Shown here in pieces: positions 11,943 through 24,263 of a DNA stretch of 64,000 bases. The notes below the pieces were generated by a model, which saw nothing but the letters and a program-made list of their open reading frames with translations, had not been told where the DNA came from and did no database searches. Both the position numbers and the translations under genes were made by a program. The DNA is taken from NCBI GenBank assembly GCA_011032825.1, contig JAADJZ010000033.1, positions 186,001-250,000 of the forward strand, read 5' to 3'. Position 1 is the stretch's first letter; every line of letters begins with the position of its first letter. The stretch is from Massariosphaeria phaeospora (lineage: Eukaryota; Ascomycota; Dothideomycetes; Pleosporales).

Positions 11943-12279
11943 GCGGCCGGTGGACTGTATATGGGTGGGATACGTTGCATACTCTGGCGTTGATTTTATC
12001 TGGGACCATCATGGAGCGGGATACGCAATGGAGCCGTGCGGAGATACCCATAGACCAGTCTCGATCGAAATAATACATATAGGATAATGAGAACGATAAA
12101 ACTCTGGGGCTTGTAGCTACTATATATAGTATTGCGTTAATAGTTGTCTGTGGTAAAGAGTAGTGTAACTAGCATTGGGGGTAACCGTTAACGTAGTGAT
12201 CCCTTCATAGTGTAGGAGTATTGTAGTGTATAGCGAAAACGAAACATACCAACATACTACATATCCTTAGTGCTGCGAC

Positions 12280-13032
12280 GAGGCTCTCCGCAGCAAATTC
12301 GAGCTTTGCGAAAACTTTCTCCGTCCTTTCTGTGGAGCCGCTAGCCCAGCGCCGAAGGATAGGCCCAACTGGGAGCTCCCGTGATCGCTTAGATTTCGCT
12401 GAGTCACTAGCGCGGAGGCCGCGGGCGCAAGTATCTAGACCTTGCTCCGTCCCCTCTACTCCCTTTTCCCATCATCTCACTCTTTTCTACCGCCGCGGTA
12501 CACTCCTCCTCAACCAGCTTCGAGAATACGCTTGCCTAAATGACTTGCCTCTCGTTGAAGGTCCCCAGTGCACACATTCCGTTGTGGAGCATCAATATAG
12601 TGCCATAGAGGTTTCTCCTTTCGTCCTTCAACTGGACTCCCCTTTTAATCTTCTTGAACGCTTCTTTTGTCCTTTTGCTGGACCCCTCTTACTTGTTCTC
12701 TCGCTTCTTCCTCCTCCCTCTACACATTTTTTCGTTGAGTTCCTTCCATTTGTGGATGGGCTTGAAGAAGATGAATCATTGATGTCTTTGTTGGTGAGGT
12801 CTTTCTTTGGTTGGATGTTCTCTAGTTAGTTTGCTACTCATCGCTGTAGGGCGAGGGTAGCATTGCTACTTCTGCAACTTGTTGGTTGGCGCTGTCGCGG
12901 TCACCGTCGTTGTCGCGCATGCGGGTCGCTGCATTCTTTGTCAATATCAAAGGCTCTACTCGAGCTCAATGCGACGAGCCTCCTCTGTTTTCAGCGTGAG
13001 CTGAATAGTTAGTTCGGTTTGTGGAGCTCTCA
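12280..13032. repeat. dispersed repeat with inverted ends, copy A
   Basis: The left end (12280-12322) is the reverse complement of the unit at 34001-34068 and 34189-34254 (gagaaagttttcgcaaagc ... tgctgcggagagcctc). The right end (12961-13032) carries related sequence in direct orientation, including ttcagcgtgagctga and tgtggagctctcag. Internally, 12386-12413 nearly equals 39846-39873, and 12727-12830 resembles 40388-40480. Inverted ends, several copies and no convincing coding frame suggest a non-autonomous DNA element or its remnant. Confidence 0.55.
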
Positions 13033-13465
13033 GCACTTCTTTGTTCCAGTACGATCAGCTATGTTCGCACCTACTGACATTCTCTCCGCGCTCCTCGATT
13101 CCAGCTACCTGCTAGTAGCTTGCACAACAAGATGTAGAAGGAAATGGTTCAAGCGTCACGAGCTTATTGTAACGGGCCTGTTTGTGCTTGGCGTAAGCCG
13201 ACTGAACCCATTATTTTGTGGAGCGCGCTACATCGTTCGTCAATATGACATAGTCTGAAAAACGCTTCTTTCTTCCTCTTTTTCACACTCTCTGTCTACA
13301 CCTGTCTTGTAGCAGAACAACTCGACGTAATCTATATATCACATTATTCATCCCCCCGCGAGGATCCACAAAATGGCCACCCACTCAGCTTCCGCTGAAT
13401 ACAATTGAGGTTCCCCTTGAGCATTCGCGCAAATATTTTTATCCCCCCGCGATGAATACACCTCA
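13033..13465. other. intergenic, no gene seen
   Basis: 3' flank of the DUF3632 gene beside repeat copy A. The 11943-12279 flank on the other side is likewise empty. Confidence 0.5.
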
Positions 13466-14446
13466 CTACTCATAACCCTTCTCAACATTCGCCATATGCT
13501 GCAAAGTATCCAGAATGCGCCCGCACATCGAGTCCCCAAGCTGCAGCTCCCCCCGCCCCGCACCAATCTCAACGAGCCTCTTCTTCCAAAACGCCCACCT
13601 CTCCACGCTCAACGGCGCTATATCCGTATCCTCAATCGCACTTAGCTGACCCAGACTTAGAACCCTAGCACTATTTTCATCCAGCTCTTCTCTAGTGCAC
13701 ATAGAATCAAACAAGACGTCTCCACATCGCAGGATCCATTCACATGCGACCCAGAGCCTGCAGCGCATGGCGGCGCCGCTGGCCGGCGCGTCTTCGAGCG
13801 CGTTGCGGATTTCCCAGATGGGGAAATTGAGCCAGGGGGAGAAGTGCTTGTCCGTTAGGCGGGCGGTGAAGGAGTTCAGATTTTGCCACTTCGAGAGGTC
13901 TTCGGGAGTTATTTCCCTTAGTGCAGGTTCCGTTGTTGGGTCTGTTCTTCATGTTAACAAAACAAGGTTTGTTTTTGGTTAGGATAGATGGTATTGGACC
14001 TGTTTCTGACTTACCATACCATTTATCGCGCAAGATCAAAGATAAGTCGGGCAGATCACTCCAGAGCTGGACGGTCTTGTGTTAGTCCAACATCCATGCT
14101 GCTTTTGACGTCTGCTGCTCTCATAACGTACTCGATGCCCGGCTGTCGCTTCGCCGCCTTGTGTGCGCAGCAATCTCACCGCCTCTACCAGAGTGTCCTG
14201 CCATGGATGATTTGGAGGTACCAGACATGCTATGTCAGTTAATATCCACCAGACTTGTGTGAGATCGCCAGAAAGGCGCGTAGACGAATAAGCCTCGGCG
14301 CAGTAGAGTAGGATGCTATCAGTAACCTGACGAGCCTTTGTCTCTGAGTCTTGTGGGCTTTGGAGGGTTGCGGTGATGGCGTTCAAGAGGGTGGGGTCGT
14401 CGTCCAACGTTTCGAGAATGTCAATGGACGAAAGATCCACTTCCAT
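13466..14446 (-). CDS. DUF3632-type protein, 280 aa
   Basis: Three exons, 14132-14446, 14015-14066 and 13466-13941, joined across introns 14067-14131 and 13942-14014. The reading frame is continuous through the joins (KWYDPTTEPALREI). The first ATG in good context gives MEVDLSSIDILETLDD. The pattern VWWILTDIACLVPPNHPWQD, WQNLNSFTARLTD and CRLWVACEWIL matches the all-helical fungal DUF3632 family, which occurs in many copies in moulds. Its molecular function is not known to me. No signal peptide or membrane span. The short 52-nt middle exon is unusual in length but is held by both splice signals and frame. Confidence 0.7.
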
Positions 14447-15269
14447 GGCGTCTTGCAATCTTGATCAAAGGCTGATGGTAGGTAGGTCGAGGGCAAGAGA
14501 AATTGATGAAATTGTGGGTTGGAAGTTAAAGCGATCTGTTGCATTCCAAAGGTTCCAGATACGTATTCCCGAGACATTCTGCGGGGCCCCCTCTCGCTTA
14601 ACGTTATATTGATGCTAACGTGCCGGATTCAGAAATCAACTATGGAAACAGAAGTTGTTTGTTCATTGACAAAGACTTTTTTCCTTCTGAAAACGGCTTT
14701 CTCTTTGACCAAATCTGTTAGGCTAGGAAACTAATTTACTGAACGTGTGAGTAAGATCGTAGGTTTCGGGGATCAGCCTAACATGTCGTCGTGTTTGCTA
14801 ATACGAAACAAGACAGTGTCTCACGAGAAAAGAAACTTCTAATCGTACTTGGCTCGCCGGACCTTGCACCACTCTCTCCAGACCAGTTGTCTAAAACACA
14901 CGTATACGCTACGTTTGTGTGGAGTCTCAGGTGACCCGTAAACAATAGGCATTCGCGTGATCCTGTGACAAGTTTCAGTATTTTACGGTTTGGCCGCTTT
15001 GCTCGCGGGTAAAATCCTCACCGTAAAGGACGATTTAGCTCATACCTAACTCTCTAGAGTGCGTCTTAGAAGAGACAGGCTATCTTCTTAGATGGCATCT
15101 AAGGTAGTTTGTAGGTTAGACACAGTCTTAGACAGCCATTCGAAGCTCTTTATAAATCTAGCAGTCAGATGATACTTGCCTCTCCAATATCCGCAGCTCT
15201 TTTTTGGTCCAACAAGTCTTTAGCCCCTCCTCAATCTCATTCCTCGGACCCCACAAGTAATTCGGAAAG
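14447..15269. other. intergenic, AT-richer
   Basis: No coding frame with support. 15050-15160 is rich in TCTTAGA/TCTAAG words like the gene-poor regions at 5.2 and 63.2 kb. Confidence 0.5.
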
Positions 15270-15988
15270 ATGTACCAGAGGGATCGCCAGCAAAGCCCAC
15301 AAGGCTCTGACACGGGTTCTGCATCAACAACAACAAGCTCTCAAAGCATAGGCTCAAGATCAACGATCTCTAATTATTCTAGACACACGAGCGTTAGTAG
15401 TACTAGTACGACGTCTAGAGTAACGGCCTTGAGGTCTTCGGCTGCTGATGCCGCATATGACCGACAGCGCCGCTCCCCAACAGATTCCTCCTATGTAAGG
15501 CCTATTCGTTGACATCCAGTCCGAATACTTGACAGATCACTAACAGAATCCAGTACGACCTCGACAGCACACCCTGGACCAATGAGCAACCCGGCGCGCA
15601 GACCTGGATCAACGCCTATGAGGTCAGACAACAGGTAGCCGACTCCCCAGCCACTGAACAGCAGCCATATCCCAGCCCCTACTACAACCGCGAGGAACTC
15701 GCACTCCAAGCCAATATACCATGTCTCCATCATCCGATTACACCTGGACAGACAACCGCCTGGCAAGAAGGTCCGTCTCCGGGCGCCGTTCGCAGCTTCT
15801 ACAACGGCAATGACCGTACCGTGTTCGATGTCGCGTATCATGATCCTAAAAAAGCCATCTCTACTAGGCGCAATGACCCATTTACCAAAGCTGTATATGT
15901 CGCCGCTGCGCCGCGTACTGTATGCTCGCAGTGCAACACATATCTGCGTAATGGGAACTGCACAACTCCTAGGTGCATTGGACCATAG
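15270..15988 (+). CDS. unknown 219-aa protein with C-terminal Cys pairs
   Basis: Exon 1 is 15270-15494 and exon 2 is 15554-15988; the 59-nt intron has gtaagg and a ctaac branch site. The N-terminus is Gln/Ser/Thr-rich and probably disordered. The middle is Tyr/Pro-rich (WTNEQPGAQTWINAYEVRQQ). The last 20 residues hold two Cys pairs, CSQCNTYLRNGNC and then TTPRC, which could bind one zinc ion. No membrane span or signal peptide. I recognise no family. Confidence 0.5.
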
Positions 15989-17018
15989 GCAGGCTACGAA
16001 TGAGCCGCCCAATCTCTTCCACTCCCTGATTCAATACAAGGATCCGGATGAGTTGAATAGTACACTCGAGATTTTGGGGACAAACCGAGTGTCTGGAAGG
16101 ATGCATGCTAGATTACGGGAGTTTATAAAGGCGTTATAGATACGATGTACTAGTCCTACTGCGATTAGCATAAGAGACGAGGGAAAACTTGCCTCTTAAG
16201 CAGTCCGAAGATTATCTTGTTGTAGCTAGTACTTTGATTATTTGATGCTTTCTGGGATTAATAGTCATAAGAGTTGAATGTATGCTCTTTTTAGCGATAG
16301 CTTGTTTGTCGCACATAGCAGGGCTAGAATAAGAGAGAAGTTATAGCATTAACATTAGAATATTCAGCATTTTACTTGGCGTTTTCAACTCTACAGAGTC
16401 GAAGTGCTAGCATAAATCTAGGGTCTGGCATTGGAGACGGATAAATAAGGAATGTATTCGTGACAAAAGGAATATATGAGACTGGAATTACTCTAACCAA
16501 ACCTGTTGTATCAAGCAATCGACGTAATGCCCAGTTCAAGCTGCGCTAAGCAGAAACGAGTAATCAAGACTACCTACTAAGTATACTACGGATGGGGCTG
16601 CTACGGAGTTAATATACTAGGAAAAGACACGCGAAAATCCACATAGTAAAGGTTCTAAGGTATAGGCAGCTAGTAGTATGTACAGTTTACTAGCACTAAC
16701 AGGGACGGTACATTATGTTTAGCACGAGATAGGTAGCCACAGGTGAATTGACGCGTACGTTTAGCATGAGATAGGTAGCCACGGTTGAGCTGATGCCCTA
16801 GCTAGCTAGCTCCGGATCTCCTCTGGATCCCCACCCCTATCCGAATTGCCTCTCTTCCCCTCCTTTACGTTAGCAACTTTGGCAATCCTACCCGCCTCAT
16901 CCGAATTGCCTTATCTGCCTATGAGATTGATGAGATGGATGAGATGGATGAGATAGACGGCAGATTGATGAGAAATTGATGAGATCAATGAGATTAAGAG
17001 ACTGAGATTAAGAGACTG
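15989..17018. other. gene-free region with repeats
   Basis: No coding frame. It contains a 42-bp tandem duplication and a twice-occurring atccgaattgcc near 16838 and 16900, and leads into the minisatellite. Confidence 0.55.
16717..16797 (+). repeat. 42-bp tandem duplication
   Basis: Two head-to-tail units, 16717-16758 and 16759-16797, each beginning gtttagca.gagataggtag and ending in a diverged tail. Confidence 0.75.
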
Positions 17019-17153
17019 CGAGATCGATGAGATTGATAACTACGAGATCGATGAGATTGATAACTACGAGATCAATGAGGTTGATGACTGCGAGATCAAT
17101 GAGGTTGATGACTGCGAGATTGATAAGGTTGATGACTGCGAGATTGATAAGGT

Positions 17154-17162
<9 letters not shown>
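17019..17162 (+). repeat. 24-bp minisatellite, six units
   Basis: Units start at 17019, 17043, 17067, 17091, 17115 and 17139, each beginning cgagat. They form pairs of identical or nearly identical subtypes (units 1-2, 3-4, 5-6), suggesting duplication in steps. A looser ATGAGAT-type array precedes it (16921-17018). Confidence 0.85.

Positions 17163-17190
<28 letters not shown>
17158..17190 (+). repeat. GA dinucleotide run
   Basis: About sixteen GA units directly abut the minisatellite. Confidence 0.85.
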
Positions 17191-17191
<1 letters not shown>

Positions 17192-17678
17192 AAATCTTTA
17201 AGTCCTCTGCCAAAGTTGCTTACTAAAAGAGGCTCTGTAGCGAGCAAACTACGTACTTACAGAGCTTTATACGGACTCCGTATTGGCACGATCTGTTACA
17301 TAGTACGGTAGATACAGCATCATCGACGTAGGCCACATGCAGTACTCAAGTTAGCAAGCACTTGGCAAGCACATATTCCAGAGCTTTATAAAGAGCGACA
17401 ACATTGGGTTTGCATTCTGTATAACGAAAAACAGTGATTTAATACCGAGAAAGCAAGCGGCCGTAAGTGCATATTTTGTGCGGATTCTGAGGAGGTTCCG
17501 TGTGCTTCCTTCTCTTTTTTACAGTGTTTTTGGTGTTTGCGGTTGAGAGAAATAGTAAGGAATTTTACGTGGGAAACAGGTCGGAGTCCAATATTCACGG
17601 CCGCCATACACAAAGTGCCTGCCAGGAAAGTTCAGCAGGATCGATATCTCAGCGTCGTTGTTGGGTCAGAGCAATCTC
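17191..17678. other. intergenic, 3' flank of the C2H2 gene
   Basis: No gene seen between the GA run and the end of the zinc-finger gene. Confidence 0.5.
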
Positions 17679-18965
17679 CTATTCTTCGTCACCGGCAAAA
17701 GAGCCGTCCGTGCCGTGGACCTTCTTCAAGTGTGTACGAAGATCTGCTCTGCGAAAGTAACCCTTCTTGCCTACTCGGTCGCACCCGAACTCTGGGCAGG
17801 AAAATTCTGACTCGTCGTGGATTTTTCTCATGTGCGAGACGTAATCAGCGCGCTTGGTGAAGGCTCGGTCGTTCCAGACGAAGGTTCGGTCTTCCCAGTA
17901 TTGTGATTCGCGATATTCGGGGCAGTCCTTATGAGGACAAGCTAGGGTCCGTCCCCAAGCTTCATGACCGTTGATTACATGTTCCCCAATATGATGGTAT
18001 CCCCGGAGGTGTTGGGTCAGATGATCCTTGCGCTTGAAGCCATTGAGCCCGCGGTATTTCTTGCAATACTTGCAAGGATGACGAGGAGCATCTTCATCGT
18101 GTGACTTTTGGTGTCTATCATAGGTGTCCAACCGGGCGAATGTCTTCCCGCAGTTTGTATGCCTGCATTTAAAGGCTGCATGTCCCATATCCGAGGCATG
18201 GAAATTCAGTTGAACTTGACTCCGGAAGCTTTGTGTGCACTCGTCGCACGTATGGGTGTCTGGATGGTCTGTCCTCATATGGTCGTAGTAAAACTCGTTG
18301 GCATAGCTATAGGTCTTGAAAGTGCATGGCTTCATACGGCAAATTAACGTTGCGTGAGACGTACGACGTGCGTGAAAAACGAGTTGTATGTGAGATTTCA
18401 CCTCTAGCTTGCAAACAACGCAGACATGCACTTCAGTATTTGCGCCGGTACTTGCGACTGAGACTCTACTTTGCTTAGTATGTACTGTATGAAGAAGTCG
18501 CTAAAACGTACCTTGATTGCTGTTCAGATGGTGTCATCATCGGATCAGTCCACCACTGAGCAGAAAGATACGGCTTTGTGGGTGGTTGCATCGGGACCAA
18601 TATCCATGGACTTGCCATGGATAGTTGCATGTCGTAATCGTCCATGTGAACATACGGATTGACGGCAACATCTGGCCCACTCAACCATGCTTCATTGGTA
18701 GCGTCTGGTATCCACGGAGTCTGACCACTGTATGCAACCAGGTCTATGTTTTCCGATGGTAACGGCTGATAGAAGCCTGCTACATCGCGAATTGTTGGTG
18801 AGATATCGGCTGCATGTCCGAGTGCGTCTCCGACTAGATCGTCTGGAAAGTTAAGACCATGAGGCTGCGGCTCAAGGACGGGGAGAGGGTGCCTAAGTAC
18901 CACCGCCCTTTTTGTTAGCAGAGTGTTAAAAAAAAAACTCACCGGTCATCCTCCATACTGTCCAT
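17679..18965 (-). CDS. C2H2 zinc-finger protein, 397 aa
   Basis: Three exons, 18943-18965, 18512-18892 and 17679-18468, across introns of 50 and 43 nt; the first exon codes only MDSMEDD plus part of a codon. Residues 1-135 are acidic and Pro/Gln-rich and could be an activation region. From residue about 145 there are roughly six C2H2-like fingers: CVVCKLEV...H, CRMKPC...HMRTDH, CDECTQSF...H, CRHTNCGKTF...HQKSH, CKYCKKYRGLNGFKRKDH and a last CPEFGCDRVGKKG...HLKKVH. The final fingers resemble those of fungal regulators with widely spaced pairs. Role: probable nuclear DNA-binding regulator; targets unknown. Confidence 0.78.
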
Positions 18966-19834
18966 GACTGGAGGAGGGAAGCGAGCTTGCAGCAGACTTG
19001 ACCCCAAGTAGTGCGAGGCGTTCGGGGTGCGGTTGCACAGCAGTAGAGAAAATAAAGCGGCAGGTTCGAAGTTGGGGTCTGAAAAGAGCAAACGACGGCA
19101 AAATTGGAGGGGAAACAGAGAAGGGGTTCGCCTAGTAATCTATACCGGGTCCCGTCAGACGCAGTGCCGCTTTACCAGAGGAAGGCCATTGAATAGGGCG
19201 AGAACGAAGCTTGGCTGCATGCAATGGGTCCTTCAACGGCGCCGAATAGGGCGAGAGTGTGATGATGGCGTCTCAGCCTCGTGAGTAGGTAAGAGGGTAA
19301 GATTACCTAGGTGCGAATTAGAAACGAGGTATACCGGCTGGGGCAGGTTGGACCTAGGTGCTGCGCAGTGCGCACCGAGGCAGTAGGGTTTAGACGTACA
19401 TGGTGCACCGGCCTGACAGAAGTCGTTGCGGATGAACAAACAGGCTTTCATTAGGTGATGATGGCTGGACCGGAGGCTGGCATCATCGGCAATGACTGGG
19501 GTGAACGGTGTCTATAGCCTCTTTTGACACGAGAACACGAACATGGCTTTTGGGAGCTGATGCAAACTAGGGATGAACGGATTCGGGCTGGTCGCGGGGA
19601 CGCGGTGAAAGTGAGGTTGTGACAAGGCTGAAAAGGCGGGGCGCTAACTCCGGCGCGTCATTGGTGCCGAAGAGGAAGTGACAAGCTGGCACCTGCACAC
19701 GTTGCGGCCGCTCCACCGCGCACCCACTGCACCACTTCCCCGTCACAACTCTCCTCCGACTCCGCAACCGACCACCGGACCATATCGTTAGGCTCGAGGC
19801 ACTCGATCGTTTCCAGCTCCCATCCTGCGCGACC
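18966..19834. other. intergenic between C2H2 and E2 genes
   Basis: Divergent promoter region with no supported coding frame. Confidence 0.5.
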
Positions 19835-20735
19835 ATGTCCACGCGCGGGCAGTTCAACACCAAGAATCCCACCATCAAGCGCATCCGTAAGCACGAGCCG
19901 CAGCTGCCACATGTACTCTCACTGACACTTGACAGTCAAAGAAGCCTCGGAACTCGCGTCGCATGCGTCGGCCGACTACCACGCCGAGCCGCTGGAAGAC
20001 AACCTCTTTGAATGGCACTTCACCCTTCGCGGCCCGCCCGCGCCCTCAGCCTACGAAGGCGGCATCTACCACGGTCGCATAATACTACCATCGACGTACC
20101 CCCTGCGCCCGCCCGCATTCCGCTTTCTTACCCCCACCGGCCGCTTCGAAGTCAACCGCGAGATCTGCCTCTCGATAAGCGGCCACCATGAGGAGACGTG
20201 GCAGCCCGCGTGGGGCATCCGGACCGCCATGGTCGCCATACGGAGTTTCATGGACACGGATGCCAAGGGCCAGCTTGGCGGCATCGAGTGCGGTCCCGCC
20301 GCGCGGAAGAAAATGGCCGTCGAGAGTGGCGCCTATACCTGCGGAGTGTGCCGGAAATCAAATGCCGATATCGTGCGGGAGAGCAAAGAGGCCGCCGACT
20401 TGATCGAAGCGAAAGAGGGCAAGCAGAAAGAGGAAGCAGTTCCCGAAGAGTTAAGGCTTGCCTATCGTGATGAGTTGGGGAAACCCGAGGGCGATGAGAC
20501 ACGGACAGATCCCGCCCCACATCCTCCACCTGGTAATCCACCGGGAGGGGCTTCAGCTAGTAGCATTCCCGCTCCCGCCGCAGTCACTACAATACCACGC
20601 CCTGCCAGAACTGTGCCCACCCCGGCTCGCCAGCTCGTAAACCAGCGTGATGACGGCTCTATAGCCTGGCTGGATATGTGTATCTACGGCATCATCGCAG
20701 CGTTGCTGTTTATGGTAGTACGGAAGTTCGCGTGA
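19835..20735 (+). CDS. UBC6: ER-anchored E2 ubiquitin-conjugating enzyme (UBC6/UBE2J type)
   Basis: Exon 1 is 19835-19886 and exon 2 is 19936-20735, giving 283 aa; the 49-nt intron joins IKRI to LKEASEL. It is an E2 fold with FEWHFTLRGP, YHGRIILPSTYPLRPP and the active-site Cys in NREICLSISGHHEETWQP. It has the J-type feature of no HPN motif and a TWQPAWGIRT segment after the Cys. A Pro-rich linker and one C-terminal membrane span (YGIIAALLFMVVRKF) make it tail-anchored in the ER. Family role: ubiquitin transfer in ER-associated degradation. Yeast Ubc6 and animal UBE2J1 share this layout; the length and linker look more like UBE2J1. Orthology is inferred, and the symbol follows the fungal name. 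Confidence 0.88.
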
Positions 20736-21486
20736 GGCAACGTGTCATGTTTCCTTTGAACCCCCCGATACATTAGTCGGACCAGGGCAACTAGATATTG
20801 GCATATTAGACGCCCAATTGCACGAGTAACGATCCTGCTTTTCATTGTCTATTTTTCTCTTAGATCTGCTACCAGTGTAGGTGCTGACTCCGGTTTGGGT
20901 ATTCTCATACTTGTTTTCTCCGCTTCTTATTACTATATCATACCCTTTGGGTTACTACGTTTCCTGTGTAGGATCGCAGAGTCCGATGACTACCGGGTTT
21001 TCTGTATCTCTCGAATTTCACTTGCGGATAGCTGACTGCCTCGGAGCCTACTTCCGACCGTCTTTGGATGCCGCGACATGGATCTACATAGAATCAACAA
21101 GCCCTGGATCGTATAAATATGCTACAACATATCGTAGGTGTAAGGAGTTGGTGTCTGACGCTGTAGTAAACCTTGATTTTAGCTATTGTTGCCATATAGG
21201 TAGGTTCTTCTCTTGACTCGCTTATAATTTACTTTCCCTCGTTTCTATGTCTCCCGGGTTGCGTTGCTCCTGGTGACGCGGCCTTGCTTTCATTCCCTTT
21301 CTACTCGGGACGGTTGTCCCCGCCACCGCCTCGGAACAACGAAGGCCCGGAACCCCATATATTCCAGCACACAACGCATAACCTCCCTCCAAATCACTCA
21401 ACTCCAATCCGGAACCACCTACCAGCGAAGCTGCTATACCACTGTTTACTCCAACATATCCTCATCATAAACACTACGCCATCAAG
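20736..21486. other. intergenic
   Basis: 3' flank of the E2 gene and leader of the next gene; a CA-rich leader ends in catcaag just before the ATG. No gene seen. Confidence 0.5.
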
Positions 21487-23191
21487 ATGAGCTCCTCAAT
21501 CAAACAGCAGATTCGTTCCCTCTCGGGTCGCGTTCTAGACGGTCCCCCGCGCTCGGAAAAAATGACCACCGCGGCCACTAAGCACAGGAAGACGAACTCC
21601 GACGCGACGCTGGAGAGCATGGGCAGCAGCACCACAGAGCGCTTCAAGCGGGGCATGTCCAAGGTTCTCCGCCTTACACACCGACGCGATAGCAAGGTCG
21701 CGGATTCCGGTAGCGATGAGACGCTGCCCGTCATTAACCCGCAGATCACTACTACGAAACAAAACACAACAGAGTCGAGTACCCCCTACAATCCTCCCCA
21801 ATCAACACTTCAGCTCCCCCCGGAGAGCCCCAGACACCTACCAGGACTCGGCCTCGGAGACGACCTCGAAGACGGCGCGAACGAGAAACCCCGCGTTTTG
21901 ACTCGCAAAGAACTCGAGCTGCGCAAATACTTCAAGAGCGTAGCCTACGCCGCCGCCGAAGGCCGCCCCGAAGCCGTAGCCGCCATCCGGCACATCGGCC
22001 AATTCATCAGTCTCCAGCACACAATAGACTACGACTTCACGCATGGTCGCTTCAAGTTCTCGCTGCACCAGATGACGCCCGTCGAGTGGGAATGGGTCGC
22101 GCGCGTCAACATCATCAAAGTGCTCGAAATCCGTGTCCGGGACAGACGCCTTCCCGTCGACGACATGGAGCTGATCCTCAGCCACCTCTTCCCCGAGAAG
22201 GCCTCGGATGTCCTGCGCCCCGTCCTGTTCGACCTCGCGATGGAGAATCTGAGCGAAGAGAAGGAGCTGGAGCCGGGATACCCAGCGAAGATTGCGAAAA
22301 TGGCACTCACGCGCGAGCATTTCCACAAAGGCGCGAAGTCCTGGGGCCGGCGCGATGCCATGCCACGCTTCGCCTCGCTTCCGTTCGTCGAGCTGCCGCT
22401 CACGACGGGCGATGGCGATGACCTCGAGGACCCGTTTGTACAATGCCGCCGTGTGAAACTACTGCATGTTATCGAAGCCGCCGTGTATCGCCGCCCGGAT
22501 TGGCGCGGCGTCTTCTACCCCGACGCACTCGGTACGCTGAACAACTACTACGCCGCTTTCGCCCACCAGCGCGAAACTTCATCTCTGCCTCTGCCGCTTC
22601 CAGCGCACCTCGCTCCTTACGTGCGTGCTTGGACTTTCCGCGAGGAGCGCCTCCTTCGCGCCGGGTACGCCGTCGGGCAATTGCTAACTTCTTACCTCAC
22701 TGGCACCATGGCCGACTATGGCATTCTCAAAGTAGTGCGTGGATCCTTGGTGCCGCTTCGCGGGCAGCCATACTGGGACTCCACGGATCTGGCGTCGTTC
22801 TTGTATGCCCGGTACGAAGGCACTGGGCTGCAGATCCGACAGATTCCAGACATCGTCGTGCTGCATTCACAACCCGCATCGGATATCGTCAACCCGGCGG
22901 ATGAGCGCAAGGTGCTTGGTACGCTGCAAGCTGATGCACTTGAGTTCGAGACGGAGGAGAAAGAGCGGTTGCGCGAGATTGAGAGCAACAGGAAGAGCTT
23001 TGAGAAGATGGTGAAGGCTGGTAAGTACAATATACTCGAGATGGCGATTGACATGGTGATGGTGGTGTGCTAATGTGATAGTAGAGCGCTCGTTGGGTCA
23101 GCGGATTAAGAGTCGGGTTGGTAGGGTGCTTCGGTGCTTGCGGATTAAGAAGAGCGAGAAGACGGAGGGTGTTGGGTTCGTGCCCTACTAG
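21487..23191 (+). CDS. fungal protein of unknown function, 547 aa
   Basis: Exon 1 is 21487-23020 and exon 2 is 23082-23191; the intron (gtaagt...gtgatag) replaces a run-on tail with VERSLGQRIKSRVGRVLRCL. Residues 1-130 are basic and Ser/Thr-rich, likely disordered. From LTRKELELRKYFKSVAYAA onward the protein looks globular and helical, with charged segments such as LPVDDMELILSHLFPEKAS. The C-terminal helix is rich in Glu/Lys/Arg and ends in a basic stretch with VGFVPY at the terminus. No signal peptide or membrane span, and no domain I can name. Codon use is typical of neighbours, so the gene is credible although its role is unknown. Confidence 0.7.
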
Positions 23192-24184
23192 ATGATGGTA
23201 AGTCGGTACGGTTCACGTGGATTGATGGTGTAGCCAAGTCGCTGACTGCTGTTTAGGGCGTTCTTGCTAAGTCAACAGAAACACGATTTCTCGATTGTCA
23301 ATAGCCTCTCGATTCCCTGAACACCGACTTCGGGCCTACGACCCCGTTATCGAATTATCTACACCGAACGCGCCCGTTCACTTCTCGCTTTTCGGGAAAG
23401 CGTTTTGGGCTTCGCCATCATACCTCTGCGCCTGTTTATCGGCATCTCCGTGGGCCAAAGGGCTATCATATCTTGGAATCGCTTTCTTCACTTGGACGTC
23501 CGACCGTGCTATTTCAGCCGTGTTTTGCGTACCTGGCTTTTTACCTGGGATTTATTGGTGTTGTTCTTTGCTAACTGGTCTGCACTCTCGGTCGCGTTTT
23601 CTCTTGCGCACTCTCGGTATCAGCGTTCTTACGGATCTCACTTTTTGACCGCGTCTACTTTTCTCGCTTCCTTGGGTCTGGAACTGCGCACCGCAGCTGA
23701 TATTCCACGAGCGTCATGTCGTTATTACCGCAACTTGGATACATGCAACGCTCCACCGGTTTTCGAAACCGAGGACTGGCCTGACGATTTAGATGTTGCG
23801 TCTTCCGGGCTCCACATCTCATGGAGAGAAAAATTCGGACTGTTGCTACTTTGGAGAAGTACTCGGATCCGCTATTGTATAGTATATGATACACCATCTA
23901 CTCGAATTCTCCTCTCCGCTACTAAGTGTCCCTCTTAGCGAAACTCCTCGATAAATCGACTGCTACCGCTCCAACCCTGCACCCCTGGAATCGACGACGA
24001 CGATATGTATGGAATTAACGACAAGCTTCGAATCATCCGTTCTTCACATCCCAAAGTAAACTTACTTGTGCTATCAACAGCACATTCGGAGCGACACTCG
24101 GCCTTCTCCGCTTCGAAGGAAGCTTCGATCACGTGTCCGGCTTCTGCCCCACTGTTTCTCGGACCCGAAACCCATCACTCCTCC
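23192..24184. other. intergenic
   Basis: About 1 kb. A 177-codon frame (23405-23938) lacks recognisable features and fungal codon bias. No other content seen. Confidence 0.5.
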
Positions 24185-24191
24185 TTATAAA
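24185..24191 (+). promoter_or_regulatory. TATA box of the epoxide hydrolase gene
   Basis: TATAAAT about 75 bp upstream of the ATG at 24264, at normal core-promoter spacing. Confidence 0.55.
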
Positions 24192-24263
24192 TATGGGAGC
24201 TTCGCTCTCCATATTCCCACATCAACTCCAATCTCCTCTGAAGCTCCTCTACCTGCCACCACA

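Noticed and set aside
12332..12829. 165-codon plus-strand frame
   Set aside because: Lies inside repeat copy A, is not preserved in copy B and has no protein-like features.
17027..17311. Open frames across the minisatellite (both strands)
   Set aside because: Open only because a 24-bp unit without stops is repeated.
23405..23938. 177-codon plus-strand frame
   Set aside because: No motif, atypical codon use, and a composition of Phe/Leu/Ser from T-rich DNA.
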